Shown: positions 28,685 to 40,094, counted from the stretch's first letter. The stretch is 64,000 nucleotides of DNA from Streptomyces sp. GS7 (GCF_009834125.1 NZ_CP047146.1:620001-684000), one strand, 5' to 3'. Made by a program: numbers and translations. Notes: a model not told the origin generated them from the letters alone.

Positions 28685-28711
28685 CTGGCACTCCGCTTGA
28701 CCGAGTGCTAA
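28685..28711. promoter_or_regulatory. CIRCE element 1 (HrcA operator)
   Basis: CTGGCACTC-N9-GAGTGCTAA. The right half matches the CIRCE consensus GAGTGCTAA exactly, the left half at 7 of 9 (consensus TTAGCACTC). It overlaps the -35 box TTGACC, so HrcA binding would block RNA polymerase. Confidence 0.85.
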
Positions 28712-28725
28712 CGGCGTCATAGTCT
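28697..28725 (+). promoter_or_regulatory. groES-groEL1 promoter
   Basis: TTGACC and TAGTCT separated by exactly 17 bases, a strong sigma-HrdB-type promoter. CIRCE 1 covers its -35 and CIRCE 2 the start-site region. Confidence 0.8.
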
Positions 28726-28730
28726 CAGCG

Positions 28731-28757
28731 TTGGCACTCTCCACCGGGGAGTGCCAA
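28731..28757. promoter_or_regulatory. CIRCE element 2 (HrcA operator)
   Basis: TTGGCACTC-N9-GAGTGCCAA, a perfect 9-9-9 dyad with one change per arm from the consensus. It begins 5 bases after the -10 and so covers the transcription start. Confidence 0.9.
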
Positions 28758-28856
28758 CACAGCGACGGGCAGGTCCGGCACCCGCGACGACGGATCCACC
28801 TGGTCGCCACCTCAGACAGTTAACCCCGTGAGATCTCCGAAGGGGGAGGTCGGATC

Positions 28857-29165
28857 GTGACGACCACCAGCTCCAAGGTTGCCATCAAGCCGCTTGAGGA
28901 CCGCATCGTGGTCCAGCCGCTCGACGCCGAGCAGACCACGGCCTCGGGCCTGGTCATCCCGGACACCGCGAAGGAGAAGCCCCAGGAGGGCGCCGTCCTC
29001 GCCGTAGGCCCGGGTCGCTTCGAGAACGGCGAGCGCCTGCCGCTCGACGTCAAGGTCGGCGACGTCGTGCTCTACAGCAAGTACGGCGGCACCGAGGTGA
29101 AGTACAGCAACGAGGAGTACCTCGTTCTCTCGGCTCGCGACGTGCTCGCGATCATCGAGAAGTAA
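28857..29165 (+). CDS. groES: Co-chaperonin GroES
   Basis: A 102-residue GroES with [20 protein letters not shown] at the start, the mobile loop [21 protein letters not shown] that contacts GroEL, and [15 protein letters not shown] at the end. The GTG start has GGGGAGG nearby. It is the cap of GroEL1. Its transcription is controlled by the two upstream CIRCE sites, i.e. by HrcA, as in other Streptomyces. The distance to groEL1 is 134 bases and holds a hairpin. Confidence 0.98.
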   Translation: MTTTSSKVAIKPLEDRIVVQPLDAEQTTASGLVIPDTAKEKPQEGAVLAVGPGRFENGERLPLDVKVGDVVLYSKYGGTEVKYSNEEYLVLSARDVLAIIEK

Positions 29166-29187
29166 GTCACCCAGATTTGCCCTGATC

Positions 29188-29234
29188 TGCGCCCCTGGTT
29201 CCCGCGTTCTCACCGACCGGGGCAGGGGCGCAGT
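29188..29234 (+). other. Stem-loop between groES and groEL1
   Basis: CTGCGCCCCTG pairs perfectly with CAGGGGCGCAG around a 25-base loop. It lies in the intercistronic region of the groES-groEL1 transcript and may act in RNA processing or partial termination that sets the ratio of the two proteins. Confidence 0.65.
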
Positions 29235-29242
29235 TCGTCTGA

Positions 29243-30925
<1,683 letters not shown>

Positions 30926-30953
30926 CCCCTGACCGCGTACGCGTCAGCTCCCA

Positions 30954-30991
30954 CCGAGGCCCGGTCCCGCCACCGCGGGGCCGGGCCTCGG
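30954..30991 (+). terminator. Terminator after groEL1
   Basis: A 16-base-pair stem (left arm CCGAGGCCCGGTCCCG, one G-U pair) with a short loop, 29 bases after the stop of groEL1. Confidence 0.75.
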
Positions 30992-31098
30992 CCATGGTGC
31001 CGCGGCGCCCGCCGGGCCGCCTGACGCACCGCCGGCCAGGCCGCAGCGGGCCTCCAGGTACAGCGGGCTTCCAGGTACAGCAGCGGGCCGCCGGGCCG

Positions 31099-32142
31099 TC
31101 AGGCCGAGTGCGCCAGCCCCTCCGGCCGTACCGGGTCGGCGAACGGGAGCCCCTGGGCGTACCGCTCCAGCTCGTCCAGCGCGTGGTCGGCCATCCGGTG
31201 CAGCTCGCCGCCCAGCGAACCGGCGACATGCGGGGTCAGCAGCACGTTCGGCAGCTCGTACAACGCCGAGTCCGGGGGCGGGAGTTCGGGCTCGGTGACG
31301 TCCAGTACGGCGGCCAGCCGCCCGCTGCGCAGCTCGGGCAGCAGGGCCGCCTCGTCGACCAGCGAGCCGCGCGCGGTGTTGATGAGCGTGGCGCCGTCGG
31401 GCATCAGGGCGAGCTGGCGGGCGCCGATCAGATGCCGGGTGGCGGGCAGCGCGGGGGCGTGCACGCTGACGATGTCGCTCCCGGCGCATACCTCGTCCAG
31501 CGGCGCCGCCGCCACACCGAGACGGTCCGCCTCCGCGCCGTCCACGAACGGGTCGTACAGCAGCACCCGCAGCGCGAAGGGGCGCAGCAGCTCGATCACC
31601 CGGCGGCCGATACGGGAGGCGCCGACGATGCCCACGGTGCGGCCGTGGTTGCCGGCGCCGGCCAGCTCCCGCGGCCAGTCGTGCGCGGTGCGCAGCGCGC
31701 GGTAGCGGTGGGCCGCGTGCAGCACCCGCTTGTTGGCGAACAGGATGGCGGCGAGGGTGTATTCGGCGACCGGCAGTGCGTTGACGGCGGCGGCCGAGGC
31801 GACCGCGATGCCGCGGGCCCAGCAGGCGTCCGTGACGTGGTGCTTGACCGACCCGGCCGCGTGCACGACGGCCCGCAGCCGGGGGGCCGCGGCCAGCACC
31901 TCCGCCGTGAGCCGCGGCGCGCCCCAGCAGGTGAGCAGCACCTCCGCCTCGGCGAGGGCCCTGGCGACCTCGGGCGCGGGGTCGGCCAGCCGGTGCGCCA
32001 CGAGGCGGGAGTCCGTACGGGCGAGGGCCTCGATCCGCGCGTGGTGCCGGTCGTCGAGCAGCCGCTCGGCGACCCCCGGGCCCATGGACAGCAGCAGGGA
32101 CGGGCGGCGGGCGGTGCGGTGGGTGTCCGTGGCGGGGCGCAT
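31099..32142 (-). CDS. D-isomer-specific 2-hydroxyacid dehydrogenase family protein
   Basis: A 347-residue NAD-dependent dehydrogenase. The Rossmann motif GRTVGIVGASRIGRRVIELL (about residues 165-185) and the conserved block LINTARGSLVDEAALL are diagnostic; the catalytic His is in LLTPHVAGS. The N-terminal domain is divergent and begins MRPATDTHRTARR. It probably oxidises or reduces a hydroxyacid or 2-keto sugar acid; the substrate is unknown. It runs convergently against groEL1 and is divergent from the SDR gene. Confidence 0.88.
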   Translation of the reverse strand: MRPATDTHRTARRPSLLLSMGPGVAERLLDDRHHARIEALARTDSRLVAHRLADPAPEVARALAEAEVLLTCWGAPRLTAEVLAAAPRLRAVVHAAGSVKHHVTDACWARGIAVASAAAVNALPVAEYTLAAILFANKRVLHAAHRYRALRTAHDWPRELAGAGNHGRTVGIVGASRIGRRVIELLRPFALRVLLYDPFVDGAEADRLGVAAAPLDEVCAGSDIVSVHAPALPATRHLIGARQLALMPDGATLINTARGSLVDEAALLPELRSGRLAAVLDVTEPELPPPDSALYELPNVLLTPHVAGSLGGELHRMADHALDELERYAQGLPFADPVRPEGLAHSA

Positions 32143-32349
32143 GGGGTGAACGGTCCTCCTCGGTCGGGCGGCGGCCGACCGGTGGGGCCGGCGCTGCCGC
32201 GGGGTTCCGTCCGTGCGGGGGGACTACCCCGGGGCGGCCCCGCCGACCCCCGTCCGCCGCCCGTCGGCGGCGAACTCCGGCCGGGCTGACGGGTGAACGC
32301 CGTACCGGGCAGGGACGACCGGCCGCCCCGACCCGGATACCGTGCCGGT

Positions 32350-33123
32350 ATGACGACTGCATTGATCACAGGAGCGACGTCCGGCATCGGCGCCGCATTC
32401 GCCCGCCGTCTCGCGAGCGACGGCCACAGCGTGGTGCTGGTGGCCCGCGACGAGAAGCGGCTGCGGGAGCAGGCCACCGAACTGCACGACCGGCACGGCA
32501 TCGAGGCGGAGGTGCTGAGCGCCGATCTGGCGACCGAGGAGGGCATCGCCGCCGTCGAGGCGCGGCTCGGCGATTCCCGGCACCCGGTGGACCTGCTGGT
32601 CAACAACGCCGGTTTCGGCAACAAGGGCGAATACCTCGAAGTCCCGATGGCCGACGAGCTGAGGATGCTGAAGGTGCACTGCGAGGCCGTGCTGCGGCTG
32701 ACCACGGCCGCGGTGCGAGGGATGCGCGAGCGCCGGCGCGGCGCCGTCGTCAATGTCGCTTCCGTGGCGGCGTTCGTCCCGCGCGGTACGTACGCGGCGA
32801 GCAAGGCATGGGTCGTGCAGTTCACCCAGGGCGCCGCCCGCGACCTGGCCGGCAACGGGGTGCGGCTGATGGCGCTGTGCCCCGGTTTCGTGCGGACCGA
32901 GTTCCACCAGCGGGCCGGGATGGGGACGGACAACGTCCCGGGCTGGCTGTGGCTGGATGCGGACAAGCTGGTGGACGCGGCGATGAAGGACCTGGCCCGC
33001 GGCAAGTCGCTGTCCATTCCGGACCCGCGTTACAAGGCCCTGATGGGCGCGGTGAAGCTCGCCCCGCGCGGCGTCCTGGGCGGCCTGACCTCCCGCACCG
33101 GCCGGAAGTACGGCGCGCGCTAG
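32350..33123 (+). CDS. Short-chain dehydrogenase/reductase
   Basis: A 257-residue SDR. The ATG at 32350 gives the cofactor-binding start MTTALITGATSGIGAAFARR (TGxxxGxG), followed by the NNAGFG motif and the catalytic YxxxK (TYAASKAW, preceded by the Ser in VNVASVAAF). The C-terminal end GGLTSRTGRKYGAR is typical of the short oxidoreductases that act on fatty-acyl or sterol-type substrates, but the substrate cannot be assigned. Codons upstream of 32350 look non-coding. Divergent from the 2-hydroxyacid dehydrogenase gene. Confidence 0.9.
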   Translation: MTTALITGATSGIGAAFARRLASDGHSVVLVARDEKRLREQATELHDRHGIEAEVLSADLATEEGIAAVEARLGDSRHPVDLLVNNAGFGNKGEYLEVPMADELRMLKVHCEAVLRLTTAAVRGMRERRRGAVVNVASVAAFVPRGTYAASKAWVVQFTQGAARDLAGNGVRLMALCPGFVRTEFHQRAGMGTDNVPGWLWLDADKLVDAAMKDLARGKSLSIPDPRYKALMGAVKLAPRGVLGGLTSRTGRKYGAR

Positions 33124-33171
33124 GCCCGGCCGCTCGCCGGCCCCCGCCTTTCCGTCAGCGCTCCCCCCACC

Positions 33172-33843
33172 TCAACCGCCCGTCCGCTCCCGGTACTTCA
33201 CCGCCGCCTCCCGGACCTCCGCGGGAAGCGCCTCGCCCGCCGCCAGCAGGCGCGGCAGCAGTTCGCGCCGGGTGGTCAGGGCGCGGAACATCATCACGAG
33301 GGTCACCTCGTGGTCCGGGCGGTGCACCACCTCCACGGTGTCCCCGGCGCGGATCTCGCCCGCTTCCCGCACCCGCAGATACGCGCCGGGCACCGCGGCC
33401 TCCGTGAACCGCTTGATCCAGCCGCGCTCGCCGAGCCGCCCCTGGAACGTCCGGCAGGGGATCCGCGGCGAGGTCACCTCCAGCAGCAACTCCGGCCCCA
33501 CCCGCCAGCGTTCGCCGATCAGGGCGCCGCTGACGTCGAGGCCGGAGGTGGTGAGGTTCTCGCCGAAGACGCCGTTGGCCAGCTCGCGGCCCAGCGCGCG
33601 CTGCCAGTCGTCGAGGTCCTCGCGGGCGTACGCGTAGACGGCCTGATCGTCGCCGCCGTGATGGCGCAGGTCGACCACCGCGTCGCCGGCCAGGCCGCTG
33701 CCGCCGGTGCCCTTGGGGCCGGGGGCGCCGACCGCCACCGGACCGTCCACCGGGCGTTTGTCGATGCCCGTACCGCCCTCGGCGGAGGTGTACGCGAACG
33801 GGGTGGCCCGCCCCAGGTTCACGCTCAGCAGCTTCGCGTTCAT
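33172..33843 (-). CDS. MOSC domain-containing protein
   Basis: A 223-residue YiiM-type MOSC protein. It has a beta-strand domain with GVFGENLTTSGLDVSGALIGE and the cysteine motif ITSPRIPCRTFQGR-like (here VTSPRIPCRTFQGRLG), where the Cys is the molybdenum-cofactor ligand in the MOSC family. I chose the ATG at 33843 (MNAKLLSVNLGRATPFAY); an upstream in-frame ATG at 33879 would add 12 residues. MOSC proteins handle sulfur or oxygen transfer to N-hydroxylated compounds; the substrate is unknown. It is divergent from the LysR gene. Confidence 0.9.
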   Translation of the reverse strand: MNAKLLSVNLGRATPFAYTSAEGGTGIDKRPVDGPVAVGAPGPKGTGGSGLAGDAVVDLRHHGGDDQAVYAYAREDLDDWQRALGRELANGVFGENLTTSGLDVSGALIGERWRVGPELLLEVTSPRIPCRTFQGRLGERGWIKRFTEAAVPGAYLRVREAGEIRAGDTVEVVHRPDHEVTLVMMFRALTTRRELLPRLLAAGEALPAEVREAAVKYRERTGG

Positions 33844-33922
33844 GTCCGCACGGTAAGGCACCCGGGGCAAAGCGCGCACCCAGTTTTTCCCGGTCTATCC
33901 AAGATTCGCTTATGCTTGAAGG

Positions 33923-34834
33923 GTGATCGAAGCCCGCCATCTCCGAGTGCTGCGCGCCGTCGCCAGGACCGGCTCGTTCTCCGCCGCCGCCCGGGAGCTG
34001 GGCTGCACGCAGCCGGCCGTCAGCCAGCAGATGAAGGCCCTGGAGCAGTCCGCGGGCACGCCCCTGCTGGTGCGCGCGGGCCGCGAGATGCGGCTGACGC
34101 AGGCGGGCCAGGCGCTGGTACGGCACGCCGTCGGCATCCTGGCGGGGCTCACCGCGGCGGAGGAGGAGGTCGCGGCGATCGCCGGCCTGCGCGCGGGCCG
34201 GGTGCGGCTGGTGTCGTTCCCGTCGGGCAGCTCGACGCTGGTGCCGACCGCCCTCGCCAAGATGCGCGCCGCCCACCCGGGCATCCGGGTCTCGCTGGAC
34301 GAGGCCGAGCCGCCGCGGTCGATCGAGCTGCTGCGCGGCGGCGACTGCGAGATCGCGCTGGCCTTCCGCTACCCCGAGGTGCGCGGCGCGGACCCGGCGG
34401 CCGGGGCGGAGTGGGAGGACCTGGTGGTCCGGCCGATCCTGTCGGACCGGCTGGTCGGCCTGGTCCCGGACGGCCACCGGCTGGCGAAGGCGGGCAGTGC
34501 GTGCTTCGCGGACCTGGCCGGCGAGCCCTGGATCGCGGGCTGCCCGCGCTGCCGCACGCATCTCGTCGAGGTCTGCGAGAGCGCCGGGTTCACCCCGCGC
34601 ATCGACTTCGCGACCGATGACTATCCGGCGGTGATCGGGCTGGTCGGGGCGGGCCTGGGGGTGGCCGCGCTGCCCGAGCTGACACTGGAGTCGGTACGGC
34701 CCAAGGGGGCCACGGCGGTGCGGTTGGAGCCGGCGGTGCACCGCGAGATCGTCGCGCTCACGCTGCCGGATCTTGCGCAGGTGCCCGCGGTCGGCGCGAT
34801 GCTCGACCAGCTGGTGGACGCCGCGGGGCGCTGA
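33923..34834 (+). CDS. LysR-family transcriptional regulator
   Basis: A 303-residue LysR regulator. The N-terminal winged helix starts MIEARHLRVLRAVARTGSFSAAARELGC and continues with TQPAVSQQMKALEQSAGTPL. The co-inducer domain runs from about residue 90. The GTG is preceded 6 bases upstream by TATGCT, so a leaderless transcript is possible. The divergent MOSC gene is the most likely regulatory target by position, the usual LysR logic. The AT-rich stretch before the start, TCCAAGATTCGCTTATGCTT, would be the binding region. The effector is unknown. Confidence 0.9.
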   Translation: MIEARHLRVLRAVARTGSFSAAARELGCTQPAVSQQMKALEQSAGTPLLVRAGREMRLTQAGQALVRHAVGILAGLTAAEEEVAAIAGLRAGRVRLVSFPSGSSTLVPTALAKMRAAHPGIRVSLDEAEPPRSIELLRGGDCEIALAFRYPEVRGADPAAGAEWEDLVVRPILSDRLVGLVPDGHRLAKAGSACFADLAGEPWIAGCPRCRTHLVEVCESAGFTPRIDFATDDYPAVIGLVGAGLGVAALPELTLESVRPKGATAVRLEPAVHREIVALTLPDLAQVPAVGAMLDQLVDAAGR

Positions 34835-34990
34835 CCGCGCGGACCCGGAAGGGGTGGCGCATCGCAGGGGGAGCGGCGCTGCGGACCGGTGCGGACCGGT
34901 GTGGAGCTGGCGGCGGCTGCGGCGCAGGGCGGCAATGCGGGACGGTGTCGTTGCAGGATCGTTTCTTCGGTAACGCTCCGGCCCTGACGG

Positions 34991-35323
34991 TCAGGCGCCG
35001 GGCACGCTCGCGTGGCCGGGCAGCGAGGTCGCGGGGACCAGCCGGTGCCGGGCTCGGCCCATGAGCTCCTCGCGTTCGTCCTCGGTGAGGCCGCCCCAGA
35101 CCCCGTAGGGCTCGCGTACGGCCAGCGCATGCGCCGCGCACTGCGCCCGCACGGGGCAGCGCATGCAGACCTCCTTCGCCGATGTCTCACGCGCGCTGCG
35201 GGCCGCTCCGCGCTCGCCCTCGGGGTGGAAGAAGAGAGAGCTGTCGACACCACGGCAGGCGGCCAGCAGCTGCCAGTCCCAGAGGTCTGCGTTCGGGCCC
35301 GGGAGGCGGGAGAAATCTGCCAT
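34991..35323 (-). CDS. whiD: Iron-sulfur regulator WhiD (WhiB-like)
   Basis: A 110-residue Wbl protein that reads as WhiD: MADFSRLPGPNADLWDWQLL at the start and the four cluster cysteines C23, C53, C56 and C62 with the WhiB motif GVWGGLTEDERE. WhiD binds a [4Fe-4S] cluster and is needed for spore septation and maturation in S. coelicolor. I chose the ATG at 35323 because GAGGGGA lies 7 bases upstream; a larger frame starting at 35377 would include a non-WhiD extension. It is the WhiB3 counterpart of mycobacteria, which also neighbours a SigD-type sigma factor and guaB2/guaB3. Confidence 0.96.
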   Translation of the reverse strand: MADFSRLPGPNADLWDWQLLAACRGVDSSLFFHPEGERGAARSARETSAKEVCMRCPVRAQCAAHALAVREPYGVWGGLTEDEREELMGRARHRLVPATSLPGHASVPGA

Positions 35324-35373
35324 TGCTTGTCCCCTCGAAGCGATGCTGTTTCGGGCTCGGTGCTCACGACCGT

Positions 35374-35396
35374 ACATCTACTGTCGAAGTAGATGT
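35374..35396. repeat. Inverted repeat upstream of whiD
   Basis: Perfect 9-5-9 dyad, ACATCTACT and AGTAGATGT around GTCGA, 51 bases upstream of the whiD start codon. It is a good operator or leader-hairpin candidate. Confidence 0.75.
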
Positions 35397-35401
35397 AAAT
35401 A

Positions 35402-35423
35402 TGACTCATTGCGAATCTAGTCA
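35402..35423. repeat. Dyad TGACT-N12-AGTCA
   Basis: TGACT and AGTCA are separated by 12 bases in a relatively AT-rich stretch, 79 bases upstream of the whiD start. A weak operator candidate. Confidence 0.35.
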
Positions 35424-35551
35424 TAGTCAACGCGAAAATGGAAGAAAGAGAGCCAAATAGGGCATAGGGTGCACGCGCGGATGCCGGTCGCCTGCTGGGT
35501 CGCCTGCGTATCCGGCTCCTCACGGAGCGTGCTGAACTCGGTCGCCGAAGC

Positions 35552-35579
35552 CGTAACTCTTTCGAGTGACCGTCGTTGA
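35552..35579 (+). promoter_or_regulatory. Sigma-BldN-type promoter of bldM
   Basis: CGTAAC and CGTTGA are separated by exactly 16 bases, the elements reported for the sigma-BldN-dependent bldM promoter p1. The transcript would start about 125 bases before the bldM ATG. Confidence 0.85.
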
Positions 35580-35711
35580 GTGTGCGGAGGCGGTTGACAG
35601 AGGTAGCCCTCGGGCAGGTGTCCGAGGCCGTCAATCGCACAGGTGACGATACGTACCAGCCTGGAGGCTCAAGGTGACGCGCATCAGCTGCGAGAGCCGC
35701 GGAGGTCAGTC

Positions 35712-36323
35712 ATGACATCCGTCCTCGTCTGCGACGACTCCCCGCTTGCCCGAGAAGCGCTCCGTCGGGCGGTGGCAACCGTGCCCGGCGTCGAGCGCGT
35801 GACGACCGCGGCCAACGGCGAGGAAGTCCTCCGCCGCTGGGGGGCGGACCGCTCGGACCTGATTCTGATGGACGTACGGATGCCCGGTCTCGGCGGTGTC
35901 GAGACCGTGCGCCGGCTGCTGTCCGCAGACCCCGGTGCCCGGATCATCATGCTCACGGTCGCCGAGGACCTGGACGGCGTCGCGCTCGCCGTCGCCGCCG
36001 GCGCCCGCGGGTATCTGCACAAGGACGCCTCGCGCGCCGAGCTGCGGGCGACGGTGACCCAGGCGCTGGCCGATCCGACGTGGCGGCTCGCCCCGCGCCG
36101 GCTGCGGTCCGCCGAGATGGGTGCCGCGCCGACGCTCACGGCCCGCGAGATCCAGGTGCTGGAGGGCATGAGCCACGGCCGCTCCAACGCCGAGATCGGA
36201 CGTGAGCTGTTTCTCTCCGAGGACACCGTCAAGACGCACGCGCGGCGGCTTTTCAAGAAACTCGGCGCCTCTGACCGGGCTCACGCGGTGGCGCTCGGTT
36301 TCCGCTGGGGACTGGTCCGCTGA
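35712..36323 (+). CDS. bldM: Orphan response regulator BldM
   Basis: A 203-residue regulator with a receiver domain (1-125) and a LuxR-type helix-turn-helix (about 140-203). The receiver has the aspartate D54 in LILMDVRMPG and acidic residues D8 and D9, although BldM is reported to act without phosphorylation. The HTH region is LTAREIQVLEGMSHGRSNAE. The ATG at 35712 has GGAGG 6 bases upstream; an upstream in-frame start would add 23 residues lacking coding character. BldM acts as a homodimer or a heterodimer with WhiI to control aerial hyphae and sporulation. A sigma-BldN promoter precedes it. Confidence 0.97.
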   Translation: MTSVLVCDDSPLAREALRRAVATVPGVERVTTAANGEEVLRRWGADRSDLILMDVRMPGLGGVETVRRLLSADPGARIIMLTVAEDLDGVALAVAAGARGYLHKDASRAELRATVTQALADPTWRLAPRRLRSAEMGAAPTLTAREIQVLEGMSHGRSNAEIGRELFLSEDTVKTHARRLFKKLGASDRAHAVALGFRWGLVR

Positions 36324-36360
36324 GGTGTGGTGACGTGCAGCGATGCGGGGGATTGAAGAT

Positions 36361-36386
36361 CCCCGCCCGCCCTGTGGCGGGCGGGG
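36361..36386 (+). terminator. Terminator after bldM
   Basis: Perfect 11-base-pair stem CCCCGCCCGCC with GGCGGGCGGGG and the loop CTGT, 37 bases after the bldM stop. Confidence 0.75.
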
Positions 36387-36603
36387 CGGCAAGGCGCCCC
36401 GCACGCCGCTCGGGTCCCGCGGCGGCCCGATTCCCCGCGCGGTGCCGCATCCTTGAGGTATGGAGTTCCTCGGGGACGGGTCGGTCGGGCACGAGGGGAG
36501 GGCGCAGGAGATGACAACCGGCGCACCTGCCGCGCACAACGCTTCAGTGCACAAGCATGGACCTGATGCCGATGATCGTTCGGCACCAAGGCACCATGGA
36601 CCG

Positions 36604-37179
36604 ATGCGCGATGACGGGAAGCAGGAGATCGGCGCTCTCGTCGCACGCGCTGTCGAGGGCGACCAGCGGGCCACGCACGATCTGCTGGCCCATGTGCATC
36701 CGCTCGCCCTGCGCTACTGCCGCACCCGGCTCTCCCGGCTGCCGGGTGACGCCCGGCACTTCGTCGAGGACCTGGCGCAGGAAGTCTGTGTCGCGGTGCT
36801 GTGCGCACTGCCCCGCTACCGCGACACCGGAAAGCCCTTCGAGGCGTTCGTCTTCGCGATCGCCGGGCACAAGGTCGCCGACCTCCAGCGGGCCGCGATG
36901 CGGCACCCGGGCAGTACGGCCGTGCCGTCGGACGAGATGCCCGAGCAGCCGGACGACTCCCTGGGGCCCGAGGAGCGGGCGCTGCTGAGCAGCGACGCGG
37001 AGTGGGCCAAGAAGCTGCTGGCCAATCTGCCGGAGAACCAGCGGGAGCTGGTCCTGCTGCGGGTCGCCGTCGGGCTGACCGCCGAGGAGACCGGGCAGAT
37101 GCTGGGGATGTCGCCCGGCGCGGTGCGGGTCGCCCAGCACCGGGCGCTGAGCAGGCTGCGGGCACTCGCCGAGCAGTGA
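36604..37179 (+). CDS. shbA: ECF sigma factor (ShbA/SigD-like)
   Basis: A 191-residue ECF sigma factor with region 2 (about 15-85, [22 protein letters not shown]) and region 4 (about 130-185, [21 protein letters not shown] followed by [20 protein letters not shown]). I chose the ATG at 36604 because codons from 36511 to 36603 have low third-position GC and look non-coding; ATGs at 36460 and 36511 are alternatives. The position beside bldM and guaB matches the ShbA sigma factor that drives hrdB in S. griseus, and M. tuberculosis SigD. The symbol is by context and similarity, so moderately sure. Confidence 0.75.
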   Translation: MRDDGKQEIGALVARAVEGDQRATHDLLAHVHPLALRYCRTRLSRLPGDARHFVEDLAQEVCVAVLCALPRYRDTGKPFEAFVFAIAGHKVADLQRAAMRHPGSTAVPSDEMPEQPDDSLGPEERALLSSDAEWAKKLLANLPENQRELVLLRVAVGLTAEETGQMLGMSPGAVRVAQHRALSRLRALAEQ

Positions 37180-37275
37180 CCGGGCCGCGGGCCGGCGACC
37201 CCGGCCGGTTCCGTGCCATCTGGCGGGATGTCACCGTAGGAACGTACGAGTGACGAGCCCCTCATCCGTCGTGGA

Positions 37276-37303
37276 TTGGGACACTCCACAAGGCCGTTAG
37301 CAT
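37276..37303 (+). promoter_or_regulatory. Candidate guaB promoter
   Basis: TTGGGA and TAGCAT with a 16-base spacer, about 40 bases upstream of the guaB ATG. The -35 is imperfect. Confidence 0.5.
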
Positions 37304-37318
37304 GGGAGTCCGCGCTGA

Positions 37319-38845
<1,527 letters not shown>

Positions 38846-38978
38846 GCCGGTAGGGCCCGTCCGCGCCGTCCGAGTCGTGGACGTGATGCGGGCGCGGGCC
38901 GTGGAGTGAGACGCTGATGCGCCCCCTGTGCCCCCGGTCGGGGATACTGGGGGCGTATTCCGTAGGAAGGCAGAACAC

Positions 38979-40094
38979 GTGACTGAGATCGAGATCGGAC
39001 GCGGCAAGCGCGGCCGCCGGGCATACGCATTCGACGACATCGCCGTCGTACCCAGCCGTCGCACCCGCGACCCGAAGGAGGTCTCGATCGCCTGGCAGAT
39101 CGATGCCTACCGCTTCGAGCTGCCGTTCCTGGCGGCTCCGATGGACTCGGTGGTCTCCCCGCAGACCGCCATCCGCATCGGCGAGCTGGGCGGCCTCGGC
39201 GTGCTGAACCTCGAAGGGCTCTGGACCCGCTACGAGGACCCGGAGCCGCTGCTCGCGGAGATCGCGGAGCTGGACGGCGCCTCGGCGACCAAGCGGCTCC
39301 AGGAGATCTACGCGGCGCCGATCAGGGAAGAGCTGATCGGGCAGCGGATCAAGGAGGTGCGGGACGCCGGTGTCGTCACCGCCGCCGCGCTCTCGCCGCA
39401 GCGCACCGCGCAGTTCTCCAAGGCGGTCGTGGACGCGGGCGTGGACATCTTCGTGATCCGCGGGACGACGGTGTCGGCCGAGCACGTGTCGAGCGCCGCC
39501 GAGCCGCTGAACCTGAAGCAGTTCATCTACGAGCTGGACGTGCCGGTCATCGTGGGCGGCTGCGCCACGTACACCGCGGCGCTGCACCTGATGCGGACCG
39601 GCGCGGCCGGTGTGCTGGTCGGCTTCGGCGGCGGGGCCGCGCACACCACCCGCAACGTCCTGGGCATCCAGGTGCCGATGGCGACCGCGGTGGCCGACGT
39701 CGCCGCGGCGCGCCGCGACTACATGGACGAGTCCGGCGGCCGGTATGTGCACGTCATCGCGGACGGCGGGGTGGGCTTCTCCGGCGACCTGCCGAAGGCG
39801 ATCGCCTGCGGCGCGGACGCGGTGATGATGGGCTCGCCGCTGGCCCGCGCGACGGACGCGCCCGGCCGCGGCCACCACTGGGGCATGGAGGCCGTCCACC
39901 AGGACGTGCCGCGCGGCAAGCGGATGGACCTCGGCGCGGTCGGTACGACCGAGGAGATCCTGTGCGGTCCCTCGACGACGCCGGACGGGTCGATGAACTT
40001 CTTCGGCGCGCTGCGGCGGGCGATGGCGACCACCGGCTACTCCGAGCTCAAGGAGTTCCAGCGGGTGGAGGTCACGGTGGCGCCCCGGCGGTAG
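38979..40094 (+). CDS. guaB3: GuaB3 family IMP dehydrogenase/GMP reductase homologue
   Basis: A 371-residue protein of the GuaB3 class: an IMP dehydrogenase-type barrel without CBS domains, starting VTEIEIGRGKRGRRAYAFDD. The GTG at 38979 has AGGAAGG 9 bases upstream. GuaB3 proteins of other bacteria have been reported as GMP reductases, so IMP dehydrogenase activity should not be assumed. In the motif corresponding to [11 protein letters not shown] of guaB this protein reads GFGGGAAHTTRN: H222 stands where the catalytic Cys is expected. It lies directly after guaB on the same strand. Confidence 0.88.
   Translation: MTEIEIGRGKRGRRAYAFDDIAVVPSRRTRDPKEVSIAWQIDAYRFELPFLAAPMDSVVSPQTAIRIGELGGLGVLNLEGLWTRYEDPEPLLAEIAELDGASATKRLQEIYAAPIREELIGQRIKEVRDAGVVTAAALSPQRTAQFSKAVVDAGVDIFVIRGTTVSAEHVSSAAEPLNLKQFIYELDVPVIVGGCATYTAALHLMRTGAAGVLVGFGGGAAHTTRNVLGIQVPMATAVADVAAARRDYMDESGGRYVHVIADGGVGFSGDLPKAIACGADAVMMGSPLARATDAPGRGHHWGMEAVHQDVPRGKRMDLGAVGTTEEILCGPSTTPDGSMNFFGALRRAMATTGYSELKEFQRVEVTVAPRR

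Larger units (their letters stand above)
28512..28856. promoter_or_regulatory. Control region between the SEDS gene and groES
   Basis: 345 bases without a gene. The right half holds the groES promoter and the two CIRCE elements. The left half holds the SEDS gene promoter and ribosome binding site; I see no second clear feature there. Confidence 0.6.
35324..35711. promoter_or_regulatory. whiD-bldM divergent control region
   Basis: 388 bases without a gene, with lower GC in the left third. It carries two dyads near whiD (35374-35396 and 35402-35423) and the sigma-BldN promoter of bldM (35552-35579). A TTGACA at 35594 is a possible -35 for the second bldM promoter, but I see no matching -10. 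Confidence 0.7.

Noticed and set aside
29188..29234. groES-groEL1 hairpin as a full terminator
   Set aside because: There is no T-tract, and groEL1 needs read-through from the groES promoter; I list it as a stem-loop only.
34982..34994. Palindrome CCTGACGGTCAGG at the whiD stop
   Set aside because: Considered as a fifth operator copy, but it lacks the 7-3-7 spacing, overlaps coding sequence and is not in a promoter position.
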